Part shown: positions 1 to 10,129 of the stretch, one piece after another
Numbering within the stretch: the stretch's first letter is position 1
How the letters are laid out: each line of letters begins with the position of its first letter
Source of the DNA: Actinomortierella ambigua
Lineage: Eukaryota > Mortierellomycota > Mortierellomycetes > Mortierellales > Mortierellaceae
NCBI GenBank assembly: GCA_016098155.1
Contig: JAAAJB010000033.1
Span: 32,360 to 61,212 of the forward strand
Reading direction: 5' to 3'
Length of the DNA: 28,853 bases
Notes under the pieces: model-generated
Databases searched by the model: none
What the model was told of the DNA's origin: nothing
What the model saw: only the letters and a program-made list of their open reading frames with translations
Position numbers and translations under genes: made by a program

Positions 1-3000
1 ATGGTAAATATACTCATTCCCCCCACTTCCCCCGTGAACAATGAAAAAAAAAAGGTTCCTTGCAATCTCCTAGCCTACTGTCCACGCGGCACAATGGCGA
101 TCGAGAAATACGGCGTCTGGGGCCTTTTCTGCGGCTTCTCCTTCCTCCTCGTGCTGGTCTTTGCCGTCAAGAACTGCATCGACAAGCGTCAAAAGGCACG
201 ATACCGTCGGCGCTTGGTCGAGCTCGACCAACGTGATCCCCTTGAGGAAGGCGAGGACTATCACAAGAAACAAGAGAAAAAACGCATTGAAACCATCGAG
301 AAACAACATCGCGAAGCCGTCCAAGTCACCCGTGCCGTCTTTGAGGAGGAACAACGCCGATTTGGTGGATCGAGTCTCTTGTTCCATGAAGCTTCTCTCG
401 GTGTCGGCGTCGCCACCGCCTCGGGAGCAGGGGCCGCCACAACGACAACAGTCTCAGGTGCCCATCCTACCAACACCATAGCAACTGGCACCACCGTACC
501 TGGAGGTAGTGAAAGGAGTGGTGGCGAAATGATACCGTCTGGCCCAGACACGCTGGGCGGTAGTCATGGCTTTGTGAAGCTAGCAGCCAGTCGAGGTGCC
601 CCTGGTGGTGGCAGTGTTCAATCGTTTGTGTTGACTTCTGCAGGTGTGGCGGCAGATCCGAACGGGTCGATTGTCTTTGGAATTGGCGGTGGACTGAGCA
701 CCATGAGTCTCGCGCCTGTCCGTACTGAGCGCTCTTTTGATATCCGGTTTGAAGGGCTGGGGCTTCGCCTTCCAACCGGTGTTGAAATTATCAAGGTAAA
801 TGATAAGGGGGTAAAAAAAAAGAAAGCTTCAAACAAGCCATGAGAGTGATAATTCAAAACTAACAAGATTTGAGTACACTTCTTTTTTTACTTGAAAAGA
901 ACGTCAGTGGCAGGTTGGCTACGGGCCGCACATGCGCTGTTATGGGTCCTTCAGGTGCAGGAAAAACGACTTTTCTATCGATCTTGGCCGGAAAGGTGGC
1001 CAAGACCGCCGGTAGTATCAAGGTCAACGGCGTTGAACAGACCTTAACGCTGTGGAAAAAACTCATTGGCTTTGTACCCCAAGAGGATGTCATGTTACCG
1101 GATCTCACTGTTCGAGAAATTCTCATGGTAAGCAAGAGTCTACTACTGGTGTTCACTGCTCACCAAGATTTTTTTCCATGCTCATTTTCTGCCCTCTCTC
1201 CTTCTGATCTCTTTAGCACTCTGCGCGGATGCGGCAGCCTGTGCACATGAGCCACAATGCGAAGCGGCTCAAGGTGTTGCAGGTAATTCAGTTTCTGGGC
1301 CTGGGCCAGATCATGGACAGTCGGATTGGTGACGTGGAGACACGAGGTATTTCGGGAGGTGAGCGCAAGCGGGTCAACATTGGCATGGAGCTAGTCGCGT
1401 CGCCCTCGATTCTGTTTCTGGACGAGCCAACGTCAGGTCTGGATTCGGCCACGTCGCTCGAAGTCTGCAAGTTGCTCAAGCAGATTGCGCGCGATCAAGC
1501 TCTGACGGTTGCTGCCGTCGTCCATTCTCCTTCCCCGCATGCCTTTCAACAGTTTGACGATTTGTTGTTGCTGGGCGCTGGTGGGCGTGTCGTCTACTTT
1601 GGACCCCGTGACAGGGCTAGCGCGTATTTCGAAAGTATTGGCTTTCCTACCCCTGGCGACGAGAGTCCGGCCGACTTTTATATCCGATTGGCAGCTGGTC
1701 GCGTCGACCGAACGTATTATCCACTGTATGGAGAGGTGGGAGGAGATGAAATGGAGGAAAGGACCTACGGCGCTGATGATTTTGCCCACAAGATGTATGG
1801 CGTTCATGAAGACGATGACCCTTCGTATCGCCGACGCCATCATACGCACCATTCCTATGACCATCGGCACGGACAACACCTCCATCAGGACTGCCACGAT
1901 CAACAGCAGCATCGTTACCATGATGAAGAACTGTGGAGACAACAGCAACATCAACAACAACAACAAGAGCAACAAGAGCAACAAGAGCACCAACAGAGGA
2001 AAGCTACTACGCCCGATGATAGGATACGAGAGTTGTTCGCCGAGTGGGAAAATACTTGCCGCAGGAAGGAGCTTGCAAAGAACATTGAAAAGCATGCCAT
2101 CCACGAGAGCGAGACCATGACAACCGTCCAATTATCGGGTGATGAATCCACATCACCGCCACTCCCATCCACAACCTCATCCACAACAGCAACGACTGCC
2201 GGGCGTGCACCAAGAGTATCTGTACCCACCGCTCACGTCATGCATCAATCGCCGTTGCCACTATCTCAGTACCGACTCGTTCATCAACAACATGCTCTTG
2301 AGCAACAAACCCGGTACCCAACCACACGGCCAAGCCCTGGAGACATCCATACATCGACAGGGTTCCGAGGCAGTCGAAATGCGACAAAAGCAAGAGCTGA
2401 CGATCAGCGTGGCCCACGGCCACCCATCTCCACACCCTTACACCCAAAACCGTCACTCGAAGAAGAGGATTGGGATGTGGACCCTTCGGAGCTCAATAGT
2501 GGAGGAAGCGGACCGGAATATTTCACCTTCGGTCAGACCGCCATTCGTCCAGAAACAACGATGGTAATGGCGAATTCTGAGCGCGATGGATTGGTCGCAG
2601 CGCTACACCAACCTTCTTCTTGCTCGCCATCTCCGACGGTCAGTGTCGCCATCTCCAACCTAGCAGGATCCTTAGAGTTTGAGGACAATGATATGCGACG
2701 TCCTGCCAATAGTCGTGGGGGAGGAGGAGGGAATGGGGAATGTCGTGACGATCTCTACTGCACGACCTCCTCTATCTCGTCCGCCTCCACTTCGTCACAT
2801 ATTGAGCCCCAGCAGCCACAATACCGGTGCTCTCCCACTTGCACGCCTCGCCCAACCCCTTCTCCGCCTTCCTCGGCTCCTCGCTCAGCATCGGGGATCT
2901 CCAAGACCTTGCTTCGCCTACGGATATCGCTCCTGACAAACTATGTGGACACTGTGGGGTGGATTAAGGACGTTGGGCAAGAATGGATGCATTGGATGTG

Positions 3001-4515
3001 GACCATCAAATGTTGGTTCACACGCCAGAAAGACCCTGTGCGGGAGACTCCCTCCATGGGGACTGTGTTCCTACTGTGTTTTCAGCGGGCGTGTTTGCAA
3101 ATCTACCGGTCGCCACGCGAGTTCCTGTCTGACCAGAGCCTACACTTGGCTTGCGGTCTCTGTGTATCGTTTGCCGTCAAGGATATGACTTATATCCGTA
3201 AGTTGTCTTTTTTTTTTCTTTTCAAGAGGTTGAGGAACATGAAGGAGGAAAAGGCATTGCGGTTATGCTTATCTCCATTTTTTTTTCAAACTTTCCACCT
3301 ACATCAGCCCGTCAACCTGCAGAAATATGTGCATTGGCACCCATTTCGATTCAGCTACAGTGCGCGACGCCGATCGATGATATTCCGTATGTTGGCATGT
3401 TTATGTGTCTAGGCATCTTCTTTGCGGGGATTAGTGTTGGTATCACCACCTTTGGACATGAGAAAGGTAAGAAAACATGAAATGCCATACCACGAAGAGT
3501 GTCTATCTTGAAGTATACAATATACAGACCAGCTTACTTCCAATTTTTCCCCCGTGTTGTTGGGTAGCCGTCTTCTGGCGGGATACGTCAGCCGGAATGC
3601 CTACAATGCCATACTATCTCGCCAAAGTACTTGCTGACATTCCCCGCGTCCTCGTTGCAGGTACGATTCAATGTGAAAAGGCGATAGTTCTCATCGGCAC
3701 CCTCCTCCATATGAGCGTACGATGCCTAAAATCTTCTCTCCTCCACTCTACTCTACTCTTGTACTTCATCCTCTCTGCAGCTTGCCTCTACACAGGCGCG
3801 TTCATCTTCTTCTTCTCCTACCGTCAGACTCTAAGCTCCCTGCTCTTGATCATCACCCTCCTGTACATCAATGCATTTGTGATCGGCTACTGTGTCTCGG
3901 CATTGGTCTCCAGGTCGATGTTTGCCCTCGTCGGCACTGGCATGGCCCTCACCTGGTCCTTGGTTTTCTCGGGCACGGCTCCGCATTTGATCAAAGTGAT
4001 GAGGACTCCCAGCTTCAAAAATGTCCAGTGGCTTTGGGCGATTAGTGGGCCTCGTTGGGGTGTTGAAGCATTCTACCTCAAGGAGATGAAGTCTCGCGAG
4101 TAAGTGTTTACCGTCTACTTGTGAAGCTCCCTTGTCCGAAAGGGAATGTACGACTTTTTCATTGATCCCATTTATTTTTTTTTAAATCTTCTTTGTGACA
4201 AACAAACCTCGTAGCTATAATGAGCTCGCTCACAACCACCTGGTAGACACGTATTTCTTTGGAGAGTACGACCAAACCATTTGGAACATGATATATATTA
4301 GCTTGGTAAGATCATTTATTTTCCTACATGTCCTTGCTATCGGGATCCCCTCCCCCCATCCTCCGATGAATTGGTCCATACCTCTGCTATTGCTATGTAC
4401 TCACATAATCTTGTGCTTCTTTGACCTGATCCTCTGACTGGCATTTCGTTTCTAGGGATGGCATGTCCTCACATTCATTCTCATCAAGCTTCTTGACCGC
4501 CACAAGGCCAAGTAG
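1..4515 (+). CDS. ABCG-type ABC transporter, 5'-partial, 9 exons in view
   Basis: ATP-driven membrane exporter of the ABCG (white-brown) class with nucleotide-binding domain first; substrate unknown. Proposed exons: ..3, 74-795, 900-1127, 1217-3197, 3308-3466, 3568-3660, 3781-4099, 4215-4305, 4456-4515; every junction keeps frame. The upstream exon leaves the window: ATG at 1 sits at a donor (ATG/GTAAAT), so it is not taken as the start. Order seen: end of a Cys-containing ectodomain (YCPRGT), one TM helix (near 110-170), basic linker, Walker A GPSGAGKTT (945-971), signature SGGERKRVNIG (about 1350-1382), Walker B ILFLDEPTSGLDSATS, H-loop His (1522-1524), then a Q/H/S/P-rich linker of roughly 400 residues (about 1740-2930), and a membrane domain ending LLDRHKAK. 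The N-terminal architecture resembles plant ABCG24/28-like proteins. About 1,217 residues are visible. Confidence 0.9.
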
Positions 4516-4795
4516 AAATGATAGATGTGACAAATACCATGGCTCGTTAATCCTTAATATCTCAAGTCACAGGGCCTAATGAAATGGACAATCATCCTGC
4601 TCCCTTCGCCTCAACCTGTTTTTTTTTTTAAAATGAAAATGATGCCTTTGGAGATTTCGTGATATTTCTATTTGGTAGTCTATGTTGTTGTATGTATTTT
4701 TTATGGTGATCTAGCGCAGCCAGCACAACGGCGAGTGAGAGTACGAGTGAGAATGAGAAGAATGCAAAAGGACACAGAGCGACTCTGCTAATTAT
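4516..4795. other. Convergent intergenic spacer
   Basis: A 280-base gap between two genes that converge (transporter on +, TMEM70-like on -). It is AT-rich with a T10 run near 4620-4630 and must hold both 3' ends. I see no RNA gene or ORF in it. Confidence 0.6.
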
Positions 4796-5890
4796 TTACT
4801 TTTGAGCGGTAGCGGCCGCCCTTTTCCGCTTGAGCTCCTCAATACGATCCGACATGTTGCCTTCTGATGTAGCAGGAGCAGATGATGTCACCTGCTCCTG
4901 GCCGCTCGCCGACGATCCCGTCTCCTCGGCGACCGATCCAGGTGTTGCCTGGCGAGTAGCCGATGATCCAGCGGCGTGACGGTTCTGCTCAACAAAGGCC
5001 ATGATACTCCGCAAGGGCTCCTCCTCTGCGATTTCAGCATGCAAGTAAAACCGCTTCTTGAGTTGTGTGCCCTGCGCCACCAGTTTTCCCTTGCCATCGT
5101 GCACCTGCGACGCACGACCTTCCCGGATGCGGATGGTCGAAAACGGGGCAGAGCTCGGCTCTAGATCTCCAACCCGAACAGTCGTCGTTCGCGTGCCGCC
5201 CCAGAAGGACAATGTCTCGAACGAGACCGGTGTCGAGAGATCGATCGTCGCCGTCGCTGGTGTCGTAGTTGGCGTGGCTTTTTGGATCGTGATCTTGCGC
5301 ACATAGGAGCCTAGACACCATTGAACGAGTGCTGTCGATGATCCACTCGTAGCCACCGCTATTTTTTTTTTCAAGGTGGGGGGTCGAGTTAGTCTTCTTT
5401 TTTGGGGACCTGTAGCTCTCCTTTCACTCCTATACTGTTTCAAAAGCAGGTCCTCCGAGATTTTTTTTTTACCTGCAACAGCCAGCCCTCCGCGCATGCC
5501 TGTTGAGATACCGGCATCGAGAATAAAGATAAATGGACACAGTGCCACCGTTGCGCCCAGAGACGAGACTGAAAACAGTTTTAAACGACGAGCAGTCTGT
5601 GCAAATGGTCCTTCATAAATCAACAACTGCCCATCCTTGGTTTTGCCATCTTTGCCATCCTCTTGTGAACGGCTCTGTGTAGATGACGGCTTTGGGGAAG
5701 GGGCCACCGTCGTTGCCATAGGCAATTGGCCATACATCCGCAGAGACTGATACTGTGGAGTCCGTTGCTGCAGTTGATTTTGTTGGAGCCACGCCTGGGT
5801 GGGTCGAACAGCCATACGGCTCTTGGTTGCATGAGCCGCCGCACCGAGCACACGGCCAGCGCTAGTCCTGCATGGAGTGGCAATGAACAT
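4796..5890 (-). CDS. TMEM70-like mitochondrial membrane protein
   Basis: Probable mitochondrial inner-membrane assembly factor of the TMEM70 type; in animals that family helps build ATP synthase and complex I. Proposed exons on the minus strand: 5890-5473 and 5358-4796, giving 326 residues. The N terminus is Arg/Ala/Ser-rich without acids (starts MFIATPCRTSAGR), as in a mitochondrial presequence. The core runs from YEGPFAQTARRLKLFSVSS into a hydrophobic pair of segments (TVALCPFIFIL and the segment ending ALVQWCLGSYV), then a beta-like stretch with FETLSFWGGTR. The C terminus is Ser/Ala-rich and ends in a basic helix. The 114-base intron is a multiple of three and stop-free, so an unspliced reading adds 38 Lys/Arg-rich residues inside the hydrophobic hairpin; that is why I favour splicing. 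Family assignment rests on motif memory only. Confidence 0.65.
   Translation of the reverse strand: MFIATPCRTSAGRVLGAAAHATKSRMAVRPTQAWLQQNQLQQRTPQYQSLRMYGQLPMATTVAPSPKPSSTQSRSQEDGKDGKTKDGQLLIYEGPFAQTARRLKLFSVSSLGATVALCPFIFILDAGISTGMRGGLAVAGKKKISEDLLLKQYRSERRATGPQKRRLTRPPTLKKKIAVATSGSSTALVQWCLGSYVRKITIQKATPTTTPATATIDLSTPVSFETLSFWGGTRTTTVRVGDLEPSSAPFSTIRIREGRASQVHDGKGKLVAQGTQLKKRFYLHAEIAEEEPLRSIMAFVEQNRHAAGSSATRQATPGSVAEETGSSASGQEQVTSSAPATSEGNMSDRIEELKRKRAAATAQK
5359..5472 (-). other. Intron of TMEM70-like gene with A-run acceptor
   Basis: Minus-strand donor GTAAAA follows GTTGCAG, and the intron ends in a run of ten A before TAG. Length 114, in frame, no stop. Splicing joins the hydrophobic stretch GGLAVA directly to AVATSGSS. 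Confidence 0.7.
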
Positions 5891-6047
5891 TTTGGACAGG
5901 GACCGAACGTGAATGAATTGATGCCGAAGATCAGGTTTTGTGCCATCCCTCCATCGTGACTGTTTCGTATTGGATGTACCTGCACCATTCTTCCGTAAAT
6001 TTTATTGCGAAACTGAAAAAAAGCAAGCTACAAAAGAAGACTGTGTA

Positions 6048-7883
6048 CTAAAAGCCTTCAGAAAAGCCGAACAAGCGACGGCCTTCGGCGCAGTCCTTGG
6101 CCATATGGCCTTCTTCTCCACATCGGCGGCAGGTGACTTTGCGGGGGTCGGGACAATCGCGGGACACATGGCCTATCTGGCCACAATTGTTGCAGGTCAT
6201 GTCAGTGCGTGGCTGCGAGCATTCAGCAGCCATGTGTCCGTCTTCACCACAACGACGACACGTCGTGTTGCGAGGCTGGGGACAATCGCGGGCCATGTGC
6301 CCTTCTTCGTTGCAACGGTTACAAGTGACATCCGTGCGAGGTTGTGAGCACTCGGCAGCCATATGGCCCTCCTCACCACAGCGGCGACAGGTCACCTTGC
6401 GTGGCTCGGGACAATCGCGTGCCATATGGCCGTCTTGTCCACAGTTGTTGCAGGTGACATCCGTGCGAGGCTGTGAACACTCCGCCAACATGTGGCCCTC
6501 CTCCCCACAGCGCCGGCAGATGATCTTGCGAGGCTCAGGGCACTCGCGGGACATGTGGCCACTCTGACCGCAATTATTGCAGGTCATAGTGGCGTCGACG
6601 TCCGGGCAGTTGCGTGTCTTGTGGTCCGACGAACCGCAGACGTAGCACTTGTTGTAGTACATGGAAAGGTCGGCTGGGCGCTTCTCCATCGGGCAGTCCT
6701 TGGAGCCGTGTCCAGTGTCCCGGCAGTTCCAGCATCGGGTGATGCCAGAGTCTCGAACGACGCCAGCCTCGGGAAGTCGTCGCGAGTTCTCCTCTGCGGT
6801 CCTGGGATAGGTGCGTCCCAGATAACCATAGCTGAAACAGCCTGGTGGGTAGAACGTGGCAATCAGGCGGAAGCGTTGGTCTGGCTCGCCCTTCAGGTTC
6901 ACAAGCGTAAAGTCGTTCTTGATCGGTTGATCCTAGGCAACAGCCACCCAAAGTCACAGACAGGATGTTAGCTTGAAGCCAAGGGTGACAACACAATAGC
7001 CTTCCCGATGTTCAAATGCAAATTTGAAGAGATCGAGACCCTCTCATGACTCTAGCCCACCTACCACGGCAACGAGATATGTGTAGCAATTTTCTTCGCG
7101 TAGGCGACGCTCGATCTCGATCCAGTCGTGGCCCTGCATCGCTTCGCAAATGGCTCCAAGAGCAGGCCTGATATCCTCAAAGTCCTGGGTTTTGTCGGCG
7201 ATGAGAAACCGCTTCCAGGCATCCTCGACTGATAACTCTGATGAGCCAGCTATTTTTTTTTTTTTGGGAGGGGAGTGATAGAGTACCAAGTCGAGTCGTC
7301 ATATTACATCATCGATGACTATGCATCACAGACACTGATTGTCTTTTTTTCGTCAAATCACTGTACGAAAGAGCTAGGCTGTTCTCACAGCCAAGACTGT
7401 GGAGGGCTGAAAGAGAGGAACTTACGAGAATATCCTGCAAGTGGGGTACCCGATGTTCGTGCAGCTGTCGCGCATGTGGTTGAATGCATAAAAATAGGGC
7501 GGGTGAGAAAAAAAGGGGTGAGTCTGTAATAGAAAGCTAAAAGCTACAATAAATGTGCTGTCGGCGTTAGTGCTCCGCAGGCGTCACTAGTCTACTTTCC
7601 TACCTTGGCTAGACGATGGTTGGGGGCGAGGCCGGTCGGTTGGACTATCTGAGAGTGAAGCCGACGCCATCCTGTCCGTGATGTCCCGGGATTCAGAGTC
7701 CCTCTCGCTTCTTACAGACGTATCCCACGACGAGCGTGGGGCAGAAGTAACCTTGGGGGAAGGCGAAGGAGCCGTATCCGTGCTATCCCATCCTGACACA
7801 GGCGTACTCCATAGGTCGGAGGACGCACCTGGCGTGTCTTTAGAAGATTCCATGGTTGATATGGGTGTGTTCCAGGCAGACAT
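6048..7883 (-). CDS. Ten-CCHC zinc-knuckle protein, CnjB/CNBP-like
   Basis: Probable single-stranded nucleic-acid-binding protein. Proposed minus-strand exons: 7883-7604, 7464-7426 (39-base microexon), 7249-7065, 6932-6048; phases agree and give 462 residues. Residues 1 to about 105 are Ser/Pro/Thr-rich and disordered with Trp at 4, 25, 32 and 53. A globular domain follows (VEDAWKRFLIADKTQDFEDI, ending near the first knuckle), as in fungal proteins annotated as CnjB-type zinc-knuckle factors. Ten CX2CX4HX4C knuckles follow, beginning CWNCRDTGHGSKDC. The last eight form four copies of a 43-residue dimeric unit (CNNCG...CRRCG...). CNBP/Byr3/Gis2 proteins have about seven knuckles, so this array is long. 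The start ATG at 7883 opens the only exon-1 frame that joins; a GTG reading at 6902 is internal. Confidence 0.85.
6072..6581 (-). repeat. 129-bp coding tandem repeat (zinc-knuckle pairs)
   Basis: About four head-to-tail copies of a 43-codon unit, each with a CNNCG-type and a CRRCG-type knuckle joined by PEPRK and closed by CSQPRTD. Copies differ at scattered positions; the third has CNRCN in place of CNNCG, and the last lacks the CSQPRTD tail. This shows growth of the array by tandem duplication. Confidence 0.85.
7426..7464 (-). other. 39-base microexon in the zinc-knuckle gene
   Basis: Flanked on the minus strand by acceptor GCGACAG and a strong donor GTAAGT. It keeps phase 1 on both sides and encodes about 13 residues (ARTSGTPLAGYS) joining the disordered N terminus to the globular domain. 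Inferred from splice signals and phase only; skipping it would also keep frame. Confidence 0.6.
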
Positions 7884-7961
7884 GATGACTTGCGAGAAGG
7901 TCGAGATTCAAAAATAATAACAAGTGAAGGAGAGATGAATTGCACGACCAGACAAGCTCAA

Positions 7962-7967
7962 CACGTG
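7962..7967. promoter_or_regulatory. CACGTG palindrome (bHLH-type site)
   Basis: A perfect CACGTG hexamer, 79 bases upstream of the zinc-knuckle gene start codon. Such E-boxes bind bHLH factors in fungi. Occurrence by chance is possible. Confidence 0.4.
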
Positions 7968-8869
7968 ATCATCAAGTAGTCGATGCGTGACCCTGTTATC
8001 ATACAACGTACTCTGGGCCTGGAGGAAAAACAGGCTTAAATCCTTTGATGGCGTGTGTATTTGCTAAGAAATCATATCCGCGACAGTAAGCCCCATCCAT
8101 GAGCCGGACAGTTGATGAACATCAGCGGTCTAGTGCAAAAAGCAAGTTTGGTATGTAAAAAACAGGTTTTCCATGTGCTGGGATCAAAGTTGGTGCATTT
8201 GGTATGTTTAGTCGTGCAAAGGAAAAAAAAAACAATTTGGTCACAAGTATTCATGCCGACAAGGGTCCTGGGTCCTACGAGATTGTGTGCGGCGAATCTT
8301 GTTTACATCGTACTTGGTTTGGTACTCCGCTCGGCAAGTGCACGGTCCCGACCAACTGTGAATACATAATAATACGTAGATCGATAGGAGCAGCTGCAAC
8401 ATTCGCGTGTGAACTAACTGCACAAGATGGATACCACACTACGCCGATGGGCCCTTTCCGAAATAGCACGATCGGCCTTTTGATTAGCCTGACCAGAAGA
8501 AAAGTCTGTTCCGTTTTGACTACTCATTCTCGTCGCATTGAGGGCCTTTCTCTGCCTGCGGATTGACCTTTTTCAGTTACACCGAATGTGAATATTGCTT
8601 TTGCGCAATGAAAGACACTAAGAACTGTCTGACTTCCACGTAAAATGCTGCGATTCCCTCCCCTTTTCCCCCCTTCGCTCTCTCACCCCTTTGCGGCTTT
8701 GCGAGAGGAGCAATGGAGAGAAGTGCATCAGATGTCACTCGGACAAAAAAGGCAACAAAAAACCGGTTAGGCAATTCTTTATTCACATTTTCGCTTCTGC
8801 CGTGAAAAAAGATAGCCCAGAGATGCCAACACCACCCTTGCCAAGAACCTCCTGGATGTTCCAGTGCGT

Positions 8870-8874
8870 CCAAT
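8870..8874 (+). promoter_or_regulatory. CCAAT box (distal), P450 promoter
   Basis: CCAAT followed by GCTAAT, about 76 bases upstream of the TATA element. A candidate site for the fungal HAP/NF-Y complex. Confidence 0.4.
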
Positions 8875-8917
8875 GCTAATTGAATGACGAGCCTGATAAC
8901 CGATCCCCAGCGAGCCT

Positions 8918-8922
8918 CCAAT
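8918..8922 (+). promoter_or_regulatory. CCAAT box (proximal), P450 promoter
   Basis: CCAAT lies about 28 bases upstream of the TATA element, the second of two CCAAT words in this promoter. Spacing is tight for a HAP site but plausible. Confidence 0.45.
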
Positions 8923-8949
8923 CACCATTGCTGCGTCCTCTCAAAAGCC

Positions 8950-8957
8950 TATATATA
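8950..8957 (+). promoter_or_regulatory. TATA box of the P450 gene
   Basis: TATATATA lies 102 bases upstream of the P450 ATG and is followed by a CT-rich leader (CAACTTTCACCTCTCTTCTTC), the usual picture of a strongly transcribed fungal gene. Confidence 0.65.
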
Positions 8958-9058
8958 CACCTCGCCTTTTCGTATAGCCTACTCAACTTTCACCTCTCTT
9001 CTTCAACTTTCTCTCCCTCCAAACTCTTTTCCATACGACATTACACTCCATTGCCGCC

Positions 9059-10079
9059 ATGGTCCTCAACCTCGCCGATATCCAGACAATCGACCAGCTC
9101 GCTGCCTTCAAGGCGATTGTCCCTCTCGCCGTTGGGACAGCATCCGTGGCTTACCTCGCAACCAAGGTGGCCAGTAACTACTACTCTTCTGACAAGGTAC
9201 ACCTCGCTCACCTCACCCTGTTGTACTGAAGCGCCTTCCAGAAACCCCACCTTCTGTCGTCCCTTGCTTTTCCACCCTCTCCCTTACCCGTAATCTTCAT
9301 CCCTGCACATCGTCAGATTCCACTCCTTTGACTCCACTGATGTTATTACGACCCCCCTCCTTCCCCCTTACCTCAGGATTGAAGCGTGTCCATTTTGTCC
9401 CAACCTGTCTTCCGGCACTTTGTTCAACCGATTCCCTCCTTGCATCGACTCTTGGAAATTACCTGTGCGGTGTGCTTTCTCGTGTGGTTTTTTTATAGAG
9501 CAGACAACATGGACTAAACCAAGTCTTCACTCCCTTGATATGTTTTCCTTCATCCATCCAGGACATCCCTACTGTTGCATTGAAGGATGGCGCTACCTCA
9601 CACGACGAAGAATACAAAAAGGACCCTAAAGCCTTTATGCTTCGATGTGAGCAAGAATATGGTTCCGTTTACAATCTCCACCTTTTCAACCAGTTTCAGA
9701 CCGTCGTGAACGGACCTGAGTTGGCTCGTGAGTTGTTCTTGCGAGACGACCTGAACGCCGGTGATGCCGTAGAGGAGGTATTGTTAGCGAGACAATGATA
9801 GATGTGCTGTGGCTATATTTCGCCATTTGAAGCCTCGCTGGTCCTCTTTTCTCACTTCTATATACTCTCTTCGTGCTTCCAATAGCTTACGGGAATGCGT
9901 GTCTTTTTTAGAAGCATGACGAAGAGCAATCATGAGGACGATAGCATGGTGATCCACTTTCTTGTCCGCGACTTCATCACCCCTTACCTCAACCTCTACA
10001 CGCCACGTATTGTGCGGAATCTCGAAAAGCAGCTCGACGAGCATCTTCCGGACTGTGATCGTAAGGGCATTAGATTACC

Positions 10080-10129
<50 letters not shown>

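Larger units (their letters stand above)
7884..9058. other. Divergent intergenic region, zinc-knuckle gene / P450
   Basis: About 1.2 kb between two divergently transcribed genes. No convincing gene. It holds a CACGTG box near the zinc-knuckle gene, CCAAT and TATA elements near the P450 gene, an A10 run near 8222-8231, and two copies of a TTTGGTATGT word (8147 and 8198) each near a GTGCAAA word. Short ORFs here show no recognisable protein. Confidence 0.6.

Noticed and set aside
1..73. ATG at position 1 as the start of the transporter
   Set aside because: The ATG is followed at once by GTAAAT, and 4-73 reads as an intron ending in CTCCTAG. The protein lacks the expected ectodomain, so the gene most likely begins before the window.
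1433..2131. A minus-strand open frame with a polyleucine stretch
   Set aside because: It mirrors CAA/CAG codons of the transporter linker; polyleucine is the antisense reading of that repeat.
6097..6567. A plus-strand open frame of 156 codons with internal repeats
   Set aside because: It is the antisense of the zinc-knuckle repeats; its repeat structure is explained by the coding strand.
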